Below, one piece after another: positions 31,561 through 44,489 of a stretch of 64,000 nucleotides of DNA. A program made the translations under genes and the position numbers. The first letter of the stretch is position 1. Every line of letters begins with the position of its first letter. The stretch spans positions 9,000,001-9,064,000 of the forward strand of contig JAULJL010000039.1 in NCBI GenBank assembly GCA_030761205.1, read 5' to 3'. The notes below the pieces were generated by a model, which searched no databases, had not been told where the DNA came from, and saw only the letters and a program-made list of their open reading frames with translations. The DNA comes from Fremontodendron californicum (Eukaryota > Streptophyta > Magnoliopsida > Malvales > Malvaceae).

Positions 31561-33673
31561 AGCGTGATGCTGTGCACATGGAAATTCGAATGATTCCAAG
31601 CGTAAAAATGGAAATTCTATATATCTATCTCCCCTGTGGATTGCTTTCTAATGAGAATATTCATGCTTGATATGATGAATGGCCATCTTTCATATTCCTT
31701 TCATTAAGAAAAAATTATCCTTAGTCACCCCTTTGAGCCTTAGGAATTATTTCTTTCTTTAAACCTTGATCAAGGATCACCCTCTACATTGGAGGGCAAA
31801 TACGAGGAAAAATAATAAAAAAATCATGGCAAAAAGAAAGCCATTGAAAAATGTGAAATCAAATAATGACAAATGAAAGCCAACAAAGAAAAAAGAAAAA
31901 AATAAAATCCAAAAAAAAAGGGACAAATGTTTCAAGAATGAACTCTCCTCAAGAAATGATCCTTGAGCTAGTCACCCTTAAACACATTTTGGGCCTATTT
32001 ATCCTTTCTTTCTAAACCCGAGCCTTGGCCTATATTACGTGCTTTAAAAGCCCATTTTGATCAAGCATGGATATTTAATTTGAAAGGTTATTCTCAGAAT
32101 TTATTCCATCTTTTGAATTGACATTTTTACCTTGGAAGCATTTAGAATTCTCAGATGCATGGTAGAATACAAGAAAAAAGAGAAAAAAAATGAAAATGAA
32201 AAAAGAATGTAAAAGGAGAGATTTAAGCCGAAAACCCGCAAAGGGCGACTTAATACCGAATGAAGGAAAATTTGAGTTGAAAACCCGCAAAAGGCGGCTC
32301 AAGTACTGATTAAAGTTCGAATCAATGCTCCGTGTAAAAGGGGGGAAAATATTTGAAAATCAGAGGAAAAGTGAATAACTCAGTCTGACGTAACTATGGA
32401 AGCCGAGGGATTACCCAAGTAAATTGCTCGTTCAAGAGAGATTTCAGATAGTTTGAAAAAGCAGGGTCCAAGATATGCCGCATTCGGGGCATCTACAACC
32501 CATAACTTTACATTTGTTTCTTATATCCTTGATATTCACTTTTACTATTTTAAAAACATTTCTTGTAATAAATTCTTGTTATCCTTTTCATGACATTTTG
32601 CTTGTTTCATATTTTCTTTCATACATTTTTGAGATTGCATCTTGTTTGTTATAAGATTGAATGATGATTAGTAAGCATAAAAATCTTTAAATAAAAAAAT
32701 TTAGAGTATTACTAAGGAATAGATTTAAATCTTAGAAAAAGCTTGGAAACCACTAATCTTGATGGAAAAATCATCAAGTAAAAGAAAACAGTGAACGTGT
32801 TGGAGACTCCATCACGAAGTCAAAAAATTTGTGAATTTCAGCGAAAGTCAGAAACTGAGACTGTTTGACAAGTTATCTTGAGTGAAGGATTCCTTAAGTG
32901 GGGCATCAGTGAACAATTGAAGACTCCGTCATGAAGTCAGATAATTTGTGAACCTCAAAGAAACCATGGATTAGAAATCATGACACAATCATTTGATTGC
33001 ATTCTCATCATTGCATTTAGCTAACATTGCAAGAATCAAGAAAACTTTGTCTTCCGCAAATCGAACTCATTCTGCTTCTCAAATGAGTCGAGCCTTGAGA
33101 CTGTCGTCAAGGTATTTTCATCATGGGTAAGGCCTCCGAGCCCATTTTTAAGACCTCCGGGCATAATTTTTCAAATCATGGGTAAGGCCTCCAGGCACCA
33201 TTTTTAAGACCTCCGGGCACCATTCTTAAGACCTCCAGGCACAAGTTTCCAGAGTTTTTCAACTTTAAAAGTGAACAAGTCTTTGGTGTTGATAGCCAAA
33301 GCCTCTGGTGGAGATATCAAAGTTTTACATTTGTTTGAGCAAGTCTTTGGTGGTGATAGTCGAAGCTTCTAGAGGAGATACCCAGAATTTTAAACACAGC
33401 TTAGCACAAGACAGGTTAAGCCCCCGAGACCATCGTCGAGGTCTTTTCTTCTCTTGCAAATCGAACTCGTTTCCTTAAGATGGGTCGAGCCTTGATTAGT
33501 CAGGGAATTCAATTTAAGGATTAAATCTTCAATTTATAGCTTTTTTAAAATAAAAAAAATGAAGAATGGAAGTGAGTTAAAACCCCTTTTCCCTTTTCTT
33601 CACATGTGATTTCACTAATCGGATAAAATTAGTATTTGTTTATCTTTGCTTGATTCCTGATTCTAAGCAATAG
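31561..33673 (+). other. 3' UTR of element C
   Basis: No coding region is visible. It is homologous to the inverted 11810-13506 region of B and has A-rich tracts near 31810-31920. Short direct repeats of AAGGCCTCCRGGCAC type lie at 33127-33240. Confidence 0.65.
33127..33245 (+). repeat. Short CCTCCGGGCAC tandem repeats in 3' UTR of element C
   Basis: Variants of AGACCTCCGGGCACCATTTT or GGTAAGGCCTCCRGGC occur about five times in 120 bp, locally GC-rich compared with the surroundings. Function is unknown. Confidence 0.6.
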
Positions 33674-33688
33674 CCAAAGAAGGGTAGC
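33674..33688 (+). other. Polypurine tract of element C
   Basis: CCAAAGAAGGGTAGC lies directly before the TGTAGACACC start of the LTR, as expected for the plus-strand primer of a Tat/Ogre element. Confidence 0.6.
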
Positions 33689-36600
33689 TGTAGACACCTA
33701 ATTTTGTCCAGACCACTAAAACAGATATGTTTTCTTCCTAAATTGATGTTTCAGAATGTAAAAATACTTCTTTCATCCTGCAAGTGGTACTCCGAGACTT
33801 AGTCTAAGAAGGCGAGCATAAAAAGTCAACCTCGGAAAGTCAAACCCAAAAAGTCAACTACTGAAAAAGTCAACCCACTTTCAAAATCAAGATATGAAGT
33901 TTAATTGAAAATTGGATAAAGAATTTTGATAACCCGAGGTCTACATAGAAAGATATGGAGTCTGAAGTTGGGTTACGGAGATTCAGTAGAAAGAAAACCC
34001 TAGTTCGAAATATGGGGAAAAGTGCTTAAACGATCAAATTGGTGAAAATTGAAGGTTCCAAATGAAAGATAAGCACTGAATATGGGTAATGGAGAAGCTA
34101 CTTAGAAAAAAAAACTGAAAGAAAAGTCAATCCGGAAGAAAATCGAGAACTAGGGTTTTTGGTGGATTTCGGTGAAATTTGGAAGAATTACAGAAATGGC
34201 CCGATTCGATAAGACTAAAGCCCCTAATTTATGAGGAGTGATTAAACAAGGATAGCCCAAGGCTCAGTTTGAAGAAAACCTGAAAATCGAACTTGTTTTG
34301 AGCAAAATCAGGCTTCGGAAGCAAAAGGGCAAAGTTGGAAAATTTGAAAAAAATAGCAATTGAACTTTAAAAATTATGAAAAATTACAGATCTCATTCTT
34401 AAATCATTTTGTAGAGATTGGAGAAAGAAAATCCGGATTTGGAGTTCGTTTGCAAAATGGCCAAATCCCAGGTCCCCTATGCAGAAATTCAAAAGGATAA
34501 ATCCCGAAAAAATAGTAAATGAGCTCCAAAAATTTTGAAAATTTGCAGATCTCATTCTTAAATTATTTGGAAGAGATTGGAGAAAGAAAATCTAGATTCA
34601 GAGTTCGTTTGTAGAATGGCCAAATCCTGGGCCCACTATATAGTAATTCAAGCGGATAAATCCCGAAAAAAATACCAAATGAGTTCCAAAAATTATGAAA
34701 ACTTCCAGATAATACTTTTAAATTTTTTGGAAGAGATTGGTGAAGAAAAATCTGGATTTGGAGCTCGTTTAAAAAATGGTAAAGTTTGGGAGCACAAAAG
34801 AGCAATTTTGGAAGAAAAAAATTCCAAATAAATTGCAAATAGGCTCGGAAAATTTTGAAAACCTCCAGAATTCAATTTTTTTATTATTTTGGAAGTATTA
34901 AAAAAATAATTTTTTAATTTTGAGTCCGTTTGCTATTTTTTGATGTTAGGGGGCAAAAAGGTCATTTTACCAAAGAAATCGAAAAGGGCCTTTTCTTGTT
35001 TTAAAAAAATTGAAGCATGGGCTGGAAGAGGAAAGGTCAGCCGGCCAAGTCCCAATGGTGGGCATATATTTTCTAATTTTTAATCAAAAGGCCAACAATG
35101 AAGAGAGAGATAGTTATTTTTGTGATCAAGCCTTTGAATTTGCAACACATGGACCAATGGTTGGAGAGGGAGTATATTTATGAAATCTTTATGACATCAT
35201 AATTCAAGGGATGATGATTCTAATCTAAGGGTGAGAATTCTACATAGAAAGCATCTTGGATTGAAGGCCATTGGATGAAATTTGGACTAAAAAAATTCTA
35301 GAATCTCCTAGGTTCTTCCAAGGCCAACCGGCCACTACAAAGGGAGGGGGTATCTCTTTCATTTTCACTCTATTCACACTCTGATTTTTTTTTTGCTGAA
35401 TGCTCTCCATTTTTGAAAGGAAAAAAGAAAAGTTTAGAAAATAAAAGAAAGTTAGAAAAGAAAAAGCTTGCAATATAGCTTCTAGAGGTTGCTTTAAGCA
35501 CCATACTCTTGCACTTTCCTTGATTTTCTATTCTTGATTTGTTGTTTTCATTGATATTTTGGTGAGTTTCTTTTGATTTTCCTTTTTAAAATAAGTGCTT
35601 TTAAGTTTCTTCTTCAAGTCCTTCTTGATACTTTCTTGTAAAAAGCTTTTTGAATTTTTTTTTCTCTTGATTTAAAGAGGTAGCTGAATGTCTCATTTTT
35701 TTTGTATAGTTGCTATTTTGCTTTTTTATTTCATGTTATTAGTGGTATTTAACAAGTTTTGATGCTTTAAATCTTCTCAAAATACATAAATATGAAGCTT
35801 GTTTTGATTTGGTTGCTTGCTTGTTTTCATTGTTGAGTTAATTATCTTGTTATCATGTTTATTTTATTTGTCTTGCATCTTTGATTTTCTGTTTTCAAAG
35901 TGTTTAAGTTTGTTTATGATTTACATTTTGTTAATCCATGTGTTTGTGAAAATGCCTATTGGTTTTCATGCCTTTACTTTATATTTGCATGATTTAAGTA
36001 TTATTCTTTAGCTATGCATGTTATTTTGTTAAGTGTTTGTGAAAATGACCTTGTTCATTGGGCCACTCGGCTACCCCTGTTTTTTAGCTTTGTGTGTGCA
36101 TTTTTATTATGCTAGTTCATAGTTTTGCATTCCCATGATATGTTGTTGTGTATTTTGTTTAAGTATGCTATATGTTTGTGTATTTGCCATGCATGTTTTA
36201 GCTTTAGGTTGTGTTTGCATTATCATGCATTTCATGCATTTTAGACCTAGGTTACATTAAATGCCATGCAAGTTCATATTAGGTCTAGGTCATTTTATTG
36301 ATGCCATGCATTTTCCATGTCATTTAGGTTTTAAATCATGCATTTCATACATTGTGTGCTGTATTTTCATGTATTTCATGTCATTGCCACATGATTTATG
36401 ACTTAGACCAGTCAATGGTTCAAAGTCATGCTCATTTTGAGCATACTTGTGGAAAATTAAAGAGTTATCAAATTGATTATTCTACCTTTGTGATTTTTCT
36501 TACTTAGGCAATTTTTGCCTTACTTTTCAAAAGTGTTAGCTACTGTTTGTGAGTCTTTAGGAGAGTCTCTAACATTTTTACTTTGATTTTTAAATGATTT

Positions 36601-38422
36601 TATCAAAGGCAAAAAAATGTGTTTTGGCAAAACAGTTTTTTCACCCAATACTCGTACTTTCTCAATTTTTTTGGGCAGTCATCTTTAACCAAAAAATTAA
36701 GCCATTTTTTCCCGTGTAGTTTTACATGTTCTAAGTCTCCAGTATTTTGTTTAGATTTTTTTGAATTTTTACAAATAGGTTAAAAAATCGTGTTCTAAAA
36801 CTGGATAGTGGAGTCAGATTTGAATTTAAAGAAAATTTCTTTTTCTGTTTTGCAACTAAGTTACTTAAAGGGGACTGATTAGGAAGTTTAGCTACTATCT
36901 AGGGCTAGTTTCTAAGTCTTTTTAAACTCTAAAAATAATTTTATAAACTTTGGGTTAAGGGTGGTCAAGTCTAGGATTTTAAGCTTAGGAAATTAGAGCC
37001 ATTTAAAAAGGGTTTAGTTAGGTTTTTTTTTTTAAATCCAAGTTTTCCAAAATTGTTTTCAAACAATCACAAAGTTTTTTTATTTTAGAATATTTAATTT
37101 GATATATTTTCCTAAGGTAGCCGGATATCTTTTTAGATATACGGATTTCCTTAATTAAAGGAAAAAATACATTCTCATGCATTGCATTTTCCATATTCAT
37201 GCATACTATATAATATGTGATTTTGCTATGATAATTTCCATGGAGTTGTTATTATTTTTGATGTTATGTTGTTTATTATATGGTTTTGAATATTTCATGA
37301 TATCCTATGCTTTTTGTTTAGTTATTTTTGTCATATTATTTAGCATATACTATGTTCATGCATTTTTATTTTCATGCATATTATATGTTAGCATTATTTT
37401 ATGTTTCATGTCATTTCATATCATTTAGATTATATGCCATATCATTTATATTTTCCATGTCATTTAAATCATTTTATTCCATTTAAAATATATCATGTGA
37501 CTTAGGATATTTCATTTCATATAGAACATATTACGTTACCTAGGTCATTTCATTTCATTTAGAATATATTATGTCACTTAGGATATTTCATTTCATTTAG
37601 AATATATCATGTGACTTAGGATATATCATTTCATATAGAATATATTATGTTACCTAGGTCATTTCATTTCATTTAGAATATATCATATGACTTAGGATAT
37701 TACATTTCATATAGAATATATCATGTTACCTAGGTCATTTCATTTCATTTAGAATATATCATATGACTTAGGATATTTCATTTCATTTAGAATATGCTAT
37801 GACATTGAAATTATATCATACCATTTAGGTTGCATTATATTATCTAGACTTTGCTATGTCATTTTATTTATGTCACACATATTCATATTCATATTTTTTA
37901 AAATATTTTGAAAAAGGTAATGATTTTCAATAAAATAAAGATATTCCCAACTTAAAATAATTCATGAGTTCTCTGTCGGGTTTGCTAGGGAGGATATCAT
38001 CAATTATCATTAATAACAGAATATCTTCTTTAAAACGAGAATGATTCGGAAAGTTTTCCAAACTGATAAAAATTTCTATATTTTGCCATGTTTGTTGGGG
38101 AATATAGGAAAATTTTGAATTTATAAATTTCGGATCGTTTTCAATTAAAAATGGAATTATTTTTCTTTAAATTGGGAATTAACTTGAAATACTAAATTAA
38201 AAATTGACTTTTTACCGAGACTTGAAATAACACATGATTAATAAGGTACCGTTTTATACGGGCGTTGTGGGGATGCAAATCCTTCCCCACACGTAATCGA
38301 GTCCCGAACCCGATTCTTCGATTTTCTCTGTTTTATAACGCAGACTTGAAATTGGTTTTTAAAATGTTTTAAATAATTTTAAAATGTTTTACAAAACCGG
38401 TTTTAATAGGTGGCCGATCACA
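33689..38422 (+). repeat. 3' LTR of element C, 4.7 kb
   Basis: It starts TGTAGACACC and ends GATCACA at 38422, colinear with the inverted LTR of B. Inside are 158 bp repeats (34330-34900) and a run of short repeats with CATTTCATTTAGAATATATCATG-like units, each interrupted by changes (37380-37870). The last 500 bp carry the conserved GGTACCGTTTTATACGGGCG and CCCCACACGTAA segments found in every Tat LTR tail of this window. Unlike a normal 3' LTR end it is followed by a primer-binding site, see 38423-38755. Confidence 0.75.
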
Positions 38423-38755
38423 CTTAGCTAAAAAAGATTGGTGGCAACTCCATGTCTTTTTCAAGGTCATTTTCAAAACCTTCATTTTTCAAGAGGAATT
38501 AAGTCGACTTTTCCTCGGTTTTTTTAATGTCACGCTTAACGAATATAAAGTCTTGTGATGAGACTTGTTATTTTTTAGGTTGCTACAACACCTAGCCAAA
38601 AAAGATTGGTGGTGACTCTATTTCTTTTTCGAGGTCATTTTCATTCCCTCGACCCTTTATTTCAAGAGGAATTAAGTCGTCTTTTCCTCTGCCTATGTTT
38701 TTTCCTTCACCTCACTCGAGCAGGACCCCCACGAAGGGATCACGTATAGACAAAC
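38423..38755 (+). other. Two successive Tat primer-binding sites with leader sequence
   Basis: TTGGTGGCAACTCC is at 38438-38451, and after about 160 bp the LTR-end phrase plus TTGGTGGTGACTC recurs at about 38608. Each is followed by related leader sequence (TTTTTCRAGGTCATTTTCA, TTCAAGAGGAATTAAGTCG). A primer site to the right of the LTR means a second plus-strand element once shared this LTR. Confidence 0.6.
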
Positions 38756-39240
38756 ATTTTTTGGGAAAATTTCATCGCCGATGAACGACTATCGACGATG
38801 GTGATCGAAGTCGACGCAGCTACTGGCCGTCGATTTTTGGGTTTAAGAGTGTTTGCTGGGTTTTTGGGTTGAACATGAGAGAGAAAAGAGAGAGAGGAGG
38901 AAACTTGGAGAAACAGAGAAGGAAGAAGAAATGAATCAAAAATAAAGAGGGGTTTTTATACCCTAGGGGACGAGTCTTCGTGGACCAGCGCTCTGACCTG
39001 CGGTTCAGCTTGGGATCCGCGCAACCGACCAGCTAGAGGAGAAGAAAAAAAGGAAAAAAAGAAAAGAAATAAGAAAAGAAAGGAAAGGAAAGTAAAGTAA
39101 AGTAAAAGAATAATAGAAAAGAGAAAAGAGAAAAAGAGGAAAAGAAAGAAAATGACAAAATCAACCTAGAAAAAAAGGGGCCCGTCTTCGGAGATTCGAC
39201 TCGAGCACAGTTTAAGCTCTGGGATTAACGAATTTTTAGT
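38756..39240 (-). other. Promoter-like fragment of unknown origin with 130 bp homopurine tract
   Basis: Read on the minus strand, GGTATAAAAACCCC (around 38950-38962) is followed by a C/T-rich leader of about 70 bases and an ATG opening only 18 codons before a stop. On the plus strand 39023-39155 is almost pure purine. The fragment has higher GC than its surroundings and does not resemble the Tat leader. It may be part of another LTR or a captured gene start; I cannot tell. Confidence 0.3.
39023..39155 (+). repeat. Homopurine tract
   Basis: About 130 bases consist of GAAA, GGAAA and GTAAA units with very few pyrimidines, so the strand asymmetry is extreme. Such tracts can form triplex DNA. 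Confidence 0.75.
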
Positions 39241-40260
39241 ATAATTTTCATTCTTTTTTTTACCTTTGTTTAATTATTTAAGTGTGCAATATTTATTTAT
39301 TTACTTATTCTTAAAAGAATTATAAAAATATTTTTCTTAAAAATATATAATGACTTTTTTTATTATTAAAAAATAAAAAGGAATAATGTGATTTAGTGAG
39401 ATGATTTCGGAACCTCCGCCAAGTTGCTGGGGAGGCTCCCGCGGTTCTTTCACGAGAGACCATCATTCTTGTTTTTCCAGAATAACGCGAGTATTAAAGT
39501 GCAAAAGAATAATTTATTAAATCCCATCAAGTTGTTGGAGAATCTAGGAAATTTTCCTACGCAAGTAATTTCGCGGTATTACTAAAAAAAATAAAATAAA
39601 ATAATAGTCAATCAAAAAAATAATAATAATAATAAATAGAATTAGAAATTTATTTATTTACAATGCTCATATTTATCCTTGTTTAAAAAAAACAAATTTA
39701 CATTTTTTTAATGACATCATATTTTTAAGGCAGTATTCTCAAGCGGTAATAATTCTTGAGTCTCCGCCAGGTTGTTGGGGAGCATTCAACAATTATTAAT
39801 GGTAAAGGAATATCCTTTTTATAAATGGAATGAAAATTTTTATTAAGAAAATATCCCTATATTTTTCCAAATTGCTGGAGAACGTAGGGGATTTTGCCAT
39901 GATGAAAAACCCATTTCGTTCAAAATAAATCAATTTATTTTTCAGTTGATTATGGAATTCGATTGAGAGAATTATTTTTAAATACCCTAATTAAATTCAT
40001 TTTTTAAAGATTAAAGGTAACACATGATTATATGGTACCGTTTTTTAATGGGCATTGTGGAGTTGCTAATACCTTCCCCACACGTAACTGTACTCCTGAA
40101 CCCAAATTTTGATTTTTGCAGACCAAAATATTATCTTTTTAATTAATTTTAATAAAATTTAAAATTTATTAAAATTATAGATTTTTTTAGATGACCAATC
40201 ACACATAACCAAAAAACATTGGTGGCGACTCCTTTTTTTTTTTCCTTTCAAAAATCGTCT
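39241..40260 (+). repeat. Diverged Tat-type LTR 3' portion with primer-binding site
   Basis: The sequence carries CCGCCAAGTTGCTGGGGAG, GGTACCGTTTTTTAATGGGC and CCCCACACGTAACTG blocks of Tat LTR tails and ends with CCAATCACACATAACCAAAAA and the primer site TTGGTGGCGACTCC at about 40215-40228. The beginning of this LTR is missing. I see no coding sequence. Confidence 0.55.
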
Positions 40261-40690
40261 AGCGGTCAAAAAAACCTTTATGACACTATTTTTTGACTGA
40301 CGTCATAGGGGTATTGATACCCATACGTAATCGACTGTCAAACCCAAATTGATTTTTCTCTTGTTTTTAACGTAGACCCTAAAACTTTTCATTTTAACGA
40401 ATTTTGATTAATTATTAAGTTTGTTAAAAAGACAAAGTTTTATACGTAATCAATCACACCTAGTCAAAAATTATTGTTGGAGACTCCTTTGGTTTTTATT
40501 TTAAAAAAAAAAAAAAAGATCGTTATTTTCACAATATTTTCAAAGAGATGAAGTCGCTTGGTGCTTTTCAATTAATATGTCATACACAATCAATTTTTTT
40601 GTTTTTTACATTCTGTAGCCAAAAGGCAATTGTGACAGTTTGGCGACTCCATTGAAGATTGGTTTAGAGAGTAGCGCCAAGAATTAATCA
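40261..40690 (+). repeat. Two further LTR-tail/primer-site remnants
   Basis: TACCCATACGTAATCGACTG ... CAATCACACCTAGTCAAAAA ... TTGTTGGAGACTCC (to about 40485) and ACAATCAATTTTT ... CAGTTTGGCGACTCC (to about 40653) repeat the Tat LTR-end plus primer-site arrangement in worn form. Confidence 0.4.
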
Positions 40691-40975
40691 TATGTTGTCC
40701 AAAATTTTGATTTTAATATTTTGATTGATATTTAACCATAATTCTCCTTTTTTTTTTAAATAAAAGGAGAAATTTTGTGGAAGAAAAGTTTTCAATAAAT
40801 TGTATATCTATGATATTTATTGTGCTTTTCTATTTCTATTTATTTTATTTTTATTCCCTTATATTATTTGTTTTATTAAACTATTTGGGGCATTTAGGAT
40901 AGAGGTTGCAAAATGAGGAGTCAAAGGTTTGTTTGTTCATTCCCACATACATCACTTTTGCATTTTACATGACAT

Positions 40976-41950
40976 TGTTGGAAACGGCGCCCGTAATGGG
41001 CATCTGTTTTCAACATAACTTCCAAAAGGAAGTTATTAAAAGGTTTAAAACCTTTTGAAAACAAAAAGAGAAAAACTGCCGAGGGCAGTTAAAAAGAAAA
41101 AAAATAGGAAGAAAACTTCCTTTAATATTTTTTTCTTCATTCGACCGTGGGCATGAAAACCAAAGAGATTCGACCATTAACCATGTGAAGGAAATCAATT
41201 CATTCAACCATTCGGTTAAGGCCGAGAGAATAGAAATAATAAAGAGAAATAAGTTTCTTTGGAACATAATTTTCGTATTGTGATATTGTCTCAGACCAGT
41301 GAATCAAAATCGGGTTCATCATCAAAGGATCCTTAAGTTATTTAATTTCGCATTTTGTTTATAGATTATTTACGTGATAATCTTCATTGGTATCAGAGCC
41401 TGTAGGTTTTGATTTCTGGTATGTTAGTTTAAGAACATGCACATGTTTAAAACTGAGTTTCTGGTGAAATACTTAAATCCATCAGAACACGTTCGGATTT
41501 CATGGATTATTATACAGACGTGTATAAGACTATAACACTTACGTAATATAACAGTTTTGGATTTGTCGGATCCTAGGTTTAGTTGTAGAAATTGTAAATT
41601 TTGATAAAAACCGAGAATGAAATCATGAGTTTTTTTTTTAATTTCCAAAAATGAGATTTGAATGCCTTATAATTTTTTAAAAGAATTGCAAATTTTTGTT
41701 AAGGAATTCGAATGCCCAATGAAATTTTCAAAACTACAGTGTGCTGATGAGGTATTCGGATACCCTCCCTAAGGCATTTGGATGTCCAAGGTAAATTTTA
41801 AAATAAATTATTTTTAAAATGCCAAAGATCAAATTTTACATGTTTTATTTGATCTTAAACTTTTTATTTAAAATCATGAGAGTCCTGATAAAACAAAATT
41901 GATTAATTTTTTCTAATCATTATGAAATTTGTGTTATAAATATGTGTCGC
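40976..41950 (+). mobile_element. 5' end of a Ty1/copia-type element: LTR, primer site and 0.5 kb internal
   Basis: A 411 bp LTR (40976-41386) starts TGTTGGAAAC and ends TCTTCA, followed one base later by TGGTATCAGAGCC (41388-41400), the initiator methionine tRNA site used by copia elements. Non-coding leader follows to about 41950, where Tat-derived sequence in inverted orientation takes over. No gag or pol is present, so the copy is truncated. Confidence 0.7.
41388..41400 (+). other. Copia primer-binding site
   Basis: TGGTATCAGAGCC is the standard complement of the initiator methionine tRNA 3' end, one base after the LTR. Confidence 0.8.
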
Positions 41951-42039
41951 AACCTCCATTTTTTAAAGAGGTGTCCGAAATTAATTTGCCCAAGTTGCAG
42001 GGACAATCCGAACTTCATTAAAGGAGTGTGACATTGAAA

Positions 42040-44489
42040 AAAGAATAGAGGAAAAGACGACTTAATTGCTCTTGAAATAAAATGTTGAGGGTATGAAAAC
42101 GACCTCGAAAAATAAATGGAGTCGCCACCAATCTTTTTTGGCTAGGTATATCGGCCACCTATTAAAACCGGTTTTTATAAAACATTTAAAAATTTAAAAC
42201 ATTTATAAAACCAATTTTGAAGTCTTCGATTTGAACCAGAGAAAACAAGCACCCCCACAACGCCCGTATAAAACAGTACCTTATTAGTCGTGTGTTATCT
42301 CGAGTCTCGATAAAAAGTCGATTGTAAATTTGGTGTTTTGAAAACAATTCCCTATATAAAAAAAATTCATGTTCTATTCTGAAATTGATCCGGGATTTAT
42401 TGACATAAAATTTTCCATATTTTCTGACAAACTCGGCAAAACATGGAATTTTTCCTTGATTTGAAATTCTCCAAATCAGCCTCGTTTTTTGAAAAAAGAT
42501 ATTCCGTTGTTAATAATAATTAATGATATCCTCCCCGGCAGACCCAGCAGAGAATTCAAGAATTATTTTAACTTGGGAATAATCTTGATTTGTGAAAAAT
42601 ATGATTTTATTTTCCATGTATTTTAAAAATCACTGAAAATGACCATGAATATGCAAAAATGTCACAAAGATAAAAATTAAATAAACATGCATATTTATCA
42701 TGGCATGGTAAACATTTATTATGGCATGGTAAAAGAAATAATGACAGGGCATGCTTGACATGGCAAAAATTTAAATGACATGGCATAAGGAAATGAATGA
42801 CATGGCATGTGAATGAATGACTTAGCATGCTCTAAATGAGATGGCGCATGAATGAATATCATGACCTATGAATGAATGGTATGACATGCTTGACATGGCA
42901 AAAATCTAAATGACATAGCATATGAATGAATGACATGGCATAATTTGAATGAATGACATGGCATAATTTAAATGATATGGCACATGAAATGACATGGTAT
43001 GTGAATGAATGGCATGGCTTATGAATGACATGGAAATATGAATGACATGGCATGTGAATGAATGGCATGGCATATGAATGACATGGTATAATATAGATGA
43101 CATGGCATGTGAATGAATGACATGGCATAATCTAGATGACATATGAATGACATGGAAAATTCTTGATGACATGGCATGTGAATGAATGACATGGCATATG
43201 AACGACATGACAAGTGAATGAATGACATGGCATATGAATGGCATGGCATAATCTTGATGATATGGCATGAGAATGAATGACATGGCATATTCTAGATGAC
43301 ATGACAAGTGAATGAATGACATGGCATAATCTAGATGACATGGCATGTTAATGAATGGCATGGCTTATGAATGACATGGCAATATGAATGACATGGAATA
43401 TCACAAAATGACATCATTATAAAATATTCATAATCACGGCAAAGCTTGGAAAATAATTCTTTAATATGATATTTACATGGTTCCGAGTAAAACAAAAACC
43501 ATACGTTTCGATGCCATAGACACGTGCGTTGAATAATTTCCTAACCTCCCTGGCAAACGCAGCAAAGATTGGGAACTAATTCTCGCCAAATATTTAGGAA
43601 ATCGAAAAATACGTTTTTATGCCAAATTAAATAAAAACATTTTTTAAATATTCAATGCATGAAGATATATTTCTTCCTTAAAGTAAGGACATCCGTATAC
43701 CTAAAAAGGTATCGTACTACCTTTGGAAGAGACTTAAATCAGATTTTCCAAAAAAAAACAGAATTTTTGGGATGAAAAAGGCCTCATGGTCGAACCCCCT
43801 ATTTAAAAGACTTTATTTTTCCTAGTTTTGAAACCTGGGTTGACCACCCTTGACCCAACTTTTATAAAATCAAATTTTATGATTGAAATGACACGAAAAT
43901 TAACCTAAGACAGTAACCAATGTCCCAAATTAGCCCCTTCTTTGTATCCTAACAAAAATAGAAAATTACTAGTTCTTAAAAAACAAATCTGACCCTCACA
44001 GGCAGTTTTGAAAACCTAATTTTTTTTCTTCTAAAAAATTTCAGAAAAATCTGTAAAAATTAGGGTAGACCTAGAATATTTTTATCTCTATGGGAAAAAA
44101 CATCAGCTTAATTTTTGGACCAAGGAAACCATGATCGAATTTTTATCAAAGTCAAGAGAATGAGTTAAAACTATTTTGTTAAAAACCATTTTTTCAACCA
44201 TGATAAAAAAAACAAATCTAAAAATCATGAAAAAAATATCATGGCATCCCCTATATGACTACTGCATGTGGTAAAAAATTTTGGATGTTTTGTCTGAGAA
44301 ATCTGGTTGTCCAGGAAATTTGGATGTCTTGTCCGAGAAATCTGGTTGTCTTGTCGAGAAAATTTTGGATGTCTTACTTCCTTTTGTGCCAGCTGTGTTG
44401 GACTTAAGAAAAAAAAAACCTTCCATGCTTCTTGCAATGTTAGTCAAATGCAGTGATGCTGATGACAGGCTTTACTATTTGTAAGATGC
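42040..44489 (-). repeat. Inverted Tat-type LTR with primer site and leader (fragment E)
   Basis: On the minus strand the primer site TTGGTGGCGACTCC is at 42118-42131, preceded by the LTR tail GGCCGATATACC and followed by leader with AATTAAGTCGTC. The LTR body extends to 44489 and contains CATG-rich repeats (42700-43400), the Tat block with KAAGGACATCCGTATACC and, at 44281-44376, roughly 36 bp repeats of TCCGAGAAATCTGGTTGTC type. The U3 start is not found, so the LTR is truncated. The minus-strand ORFs rich in Cys-His-Val-Ile are repeat translations. Confidence 0.6.
42700..43410. repeat. CATG-rich short tandem repeats (inverted copy)
   Basis: Units such as GAATGAATGACATGGCAT are repeated more than twenty times with changes, giving spurious overlapping ORFs of M-P-C-H-S-F type on the minus strand. 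It is a Tat LTR component shared with 52424-52970 in opposite orientation. Confidence 0.8.

Larger units (their letters stand above)
24795..38422 (+). mobile_element. Tat/Ogre-type Ty3/gypsy element C (plus strand, 5' part displaced)
   Basis: This is the plus-strand relative of B: partial gag, protease, linker, RT, two RNase H domains, integrase, 3' UTR, polypurine tract and 4.7 kb 3' LTR. Its sequence begins inside gag exactly at the terminal base of the LTR of B, which fits B having inserted into this gag. Reading frames are repeatedly interrupted and the integrase catalytic Glu is replaced, so it is dead. Confidence 0.8.

Noticed and set aside
42859..43361. Overlapping minus-strand ORFs rich in Met-Pro-Cys-His-Ser-Phe
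   Set aside because: They are translations of CATG-rich tandem repeats in three frames; length comes from the absence of stops in the repeat unit.
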